A stretch of DNA of 38,960 nucleotides from Runella sp. Lineage in GTDB: Bacteria; Bacteroidota; Bacteroidia; Cytophagales; Spirosomataceae. Of this stretch, positions 38,873-38,960 are shown piece by piece. A model generated the notes under the pieces. That model made no database searches, was not told the origin of the DNA, and was given only the letters and a program-made list of their open reading frames with translations. The DNA is taken from assembly GCF_027484545.1 (NCBI RefSeq), contig NZ_JAIXST010000059.1:1-38960 (forward strand), in the 5' to 3' direction. Each line of letters opens with the position of its first letter. The stretch's first letter is position 1. A program made the position numbers and the translations under genes.

Positions 38873-38960
38873 CTAAGCGGCCATTCTGACCAATTGAATT
38901 ACCTCATCCCATTGATTACTAAGGTTTTTTGTTCTCAGATTTAAAACTTGCTGTGCTCCA
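38873..38960 (-). CDS. C-terminal end of an unidentified gene (partial)
   Basis: The frame enters the window at 38960 and ends at TAG 38873-38875. Its 28 residues include VLNLRTKNLSNQWDEVI and end VRMAA. It may be a separate gene, for example mobile-element related, or the same gene as the next fragment interrupted by an amber codon, since both share one frame. Too little is visible to choose. Confidence 0.4.
   Translation of the reverse strand, partial: GAQQVLNLRTKNLSNQWDEVIQLVRMAA

Overview
The window looks like a Bacteroidota chromosome segment, most likely from a Cytophagales (Spirosomataceae-like) bacterium. The reasons are a SusC/SusD outer-membrane pair, many exported proteins with twin-arginine or lipoprotein signals, promoters of the TTG/TAnnTTTG type, PD40-OmpA and LVIVD-repeat proteins, and mnmE with a DUF4177 gene. 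The genus cannot be fixed by reading alone. No tRNA, rRNA or CRISPR array was seen.

Layout. 1-1806 is a rearranged edge: the end of a transposase, a sensor-kinase gene cut after its N-terminus, an intact cupin gene and the first third of an acyltransferase gene. At about 1806 the acyltransferase runs abruptly into the 3' two thirds of a susC gene, which also carries a frameshifting 8-bp tandem duplication. An intact susD follows. 5.9-7.5 kb holds a cold-shock protein and an unrecognised small protein in AT-rich DNA. 8.1-12.4 kb encodes a cupredoxin / PVC-type dehydrogenase / HEAT-repeat protein and a VCBS-repeat protein. 12.4-13.8 kb (minus strand) holds yjdM/phnA and an AraC regulator.

13.9-25.2 kb (plus strand) looks like an aromatic-catabolic operon: a sialidase-like BNR protein, a tannase-type esterase, a type I (VOC) extradiol dioxygenase, a disrupted M19 dipeptidase, a GalB-like 4-oxalomesaconate hydratase, a type-B carboxylesterase, an RraA/CHA-aldolase-like protein, and a 6PGDH-like dehydrogenase fused to a PrpF/GalD-like tautomerase. 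Ester cleavage, ring opening, tautomerisation, hydration and aldol cleavage of gallate or a related phenol would give pyruvate and oxaloacetate. A foreign piece (the 3' part of a DUF3500 gene plus an EF-hand protein) interrupts it.

25.8-34.8 kb (minus strand) holds mnmE, DUF4177, a beta-barrel protein, two LVIVD lipoproteins, a metallophosphoesterase, a PD40-OmpA protein and a DUF4038 glycosidase-like protein. 34.9-38.1 kb has two exported xylose-isomerase-like TIM-barrel proteins and a DUF4143 ATPase. The right edge is again gene debris.

The most unusual signal is a set of short palindromic repeats lying in frame inside genes. Six GC-rich C5/G5 hairpins sit as three inverted pairs at the ends of genes in the catabolic operon. 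They supply new protein termini and join two genes into one. A different palindrome family flanks a complete DUF559 endonuclease domain inserted in the GTPase domain of MnmE. One identical 19-bp GC-rich cassette occurs in both families. A third word encoding PELVEG lies in the M19 gene. This resembles protein-coding palindromic elements, here linked to a mobile endonuclease.
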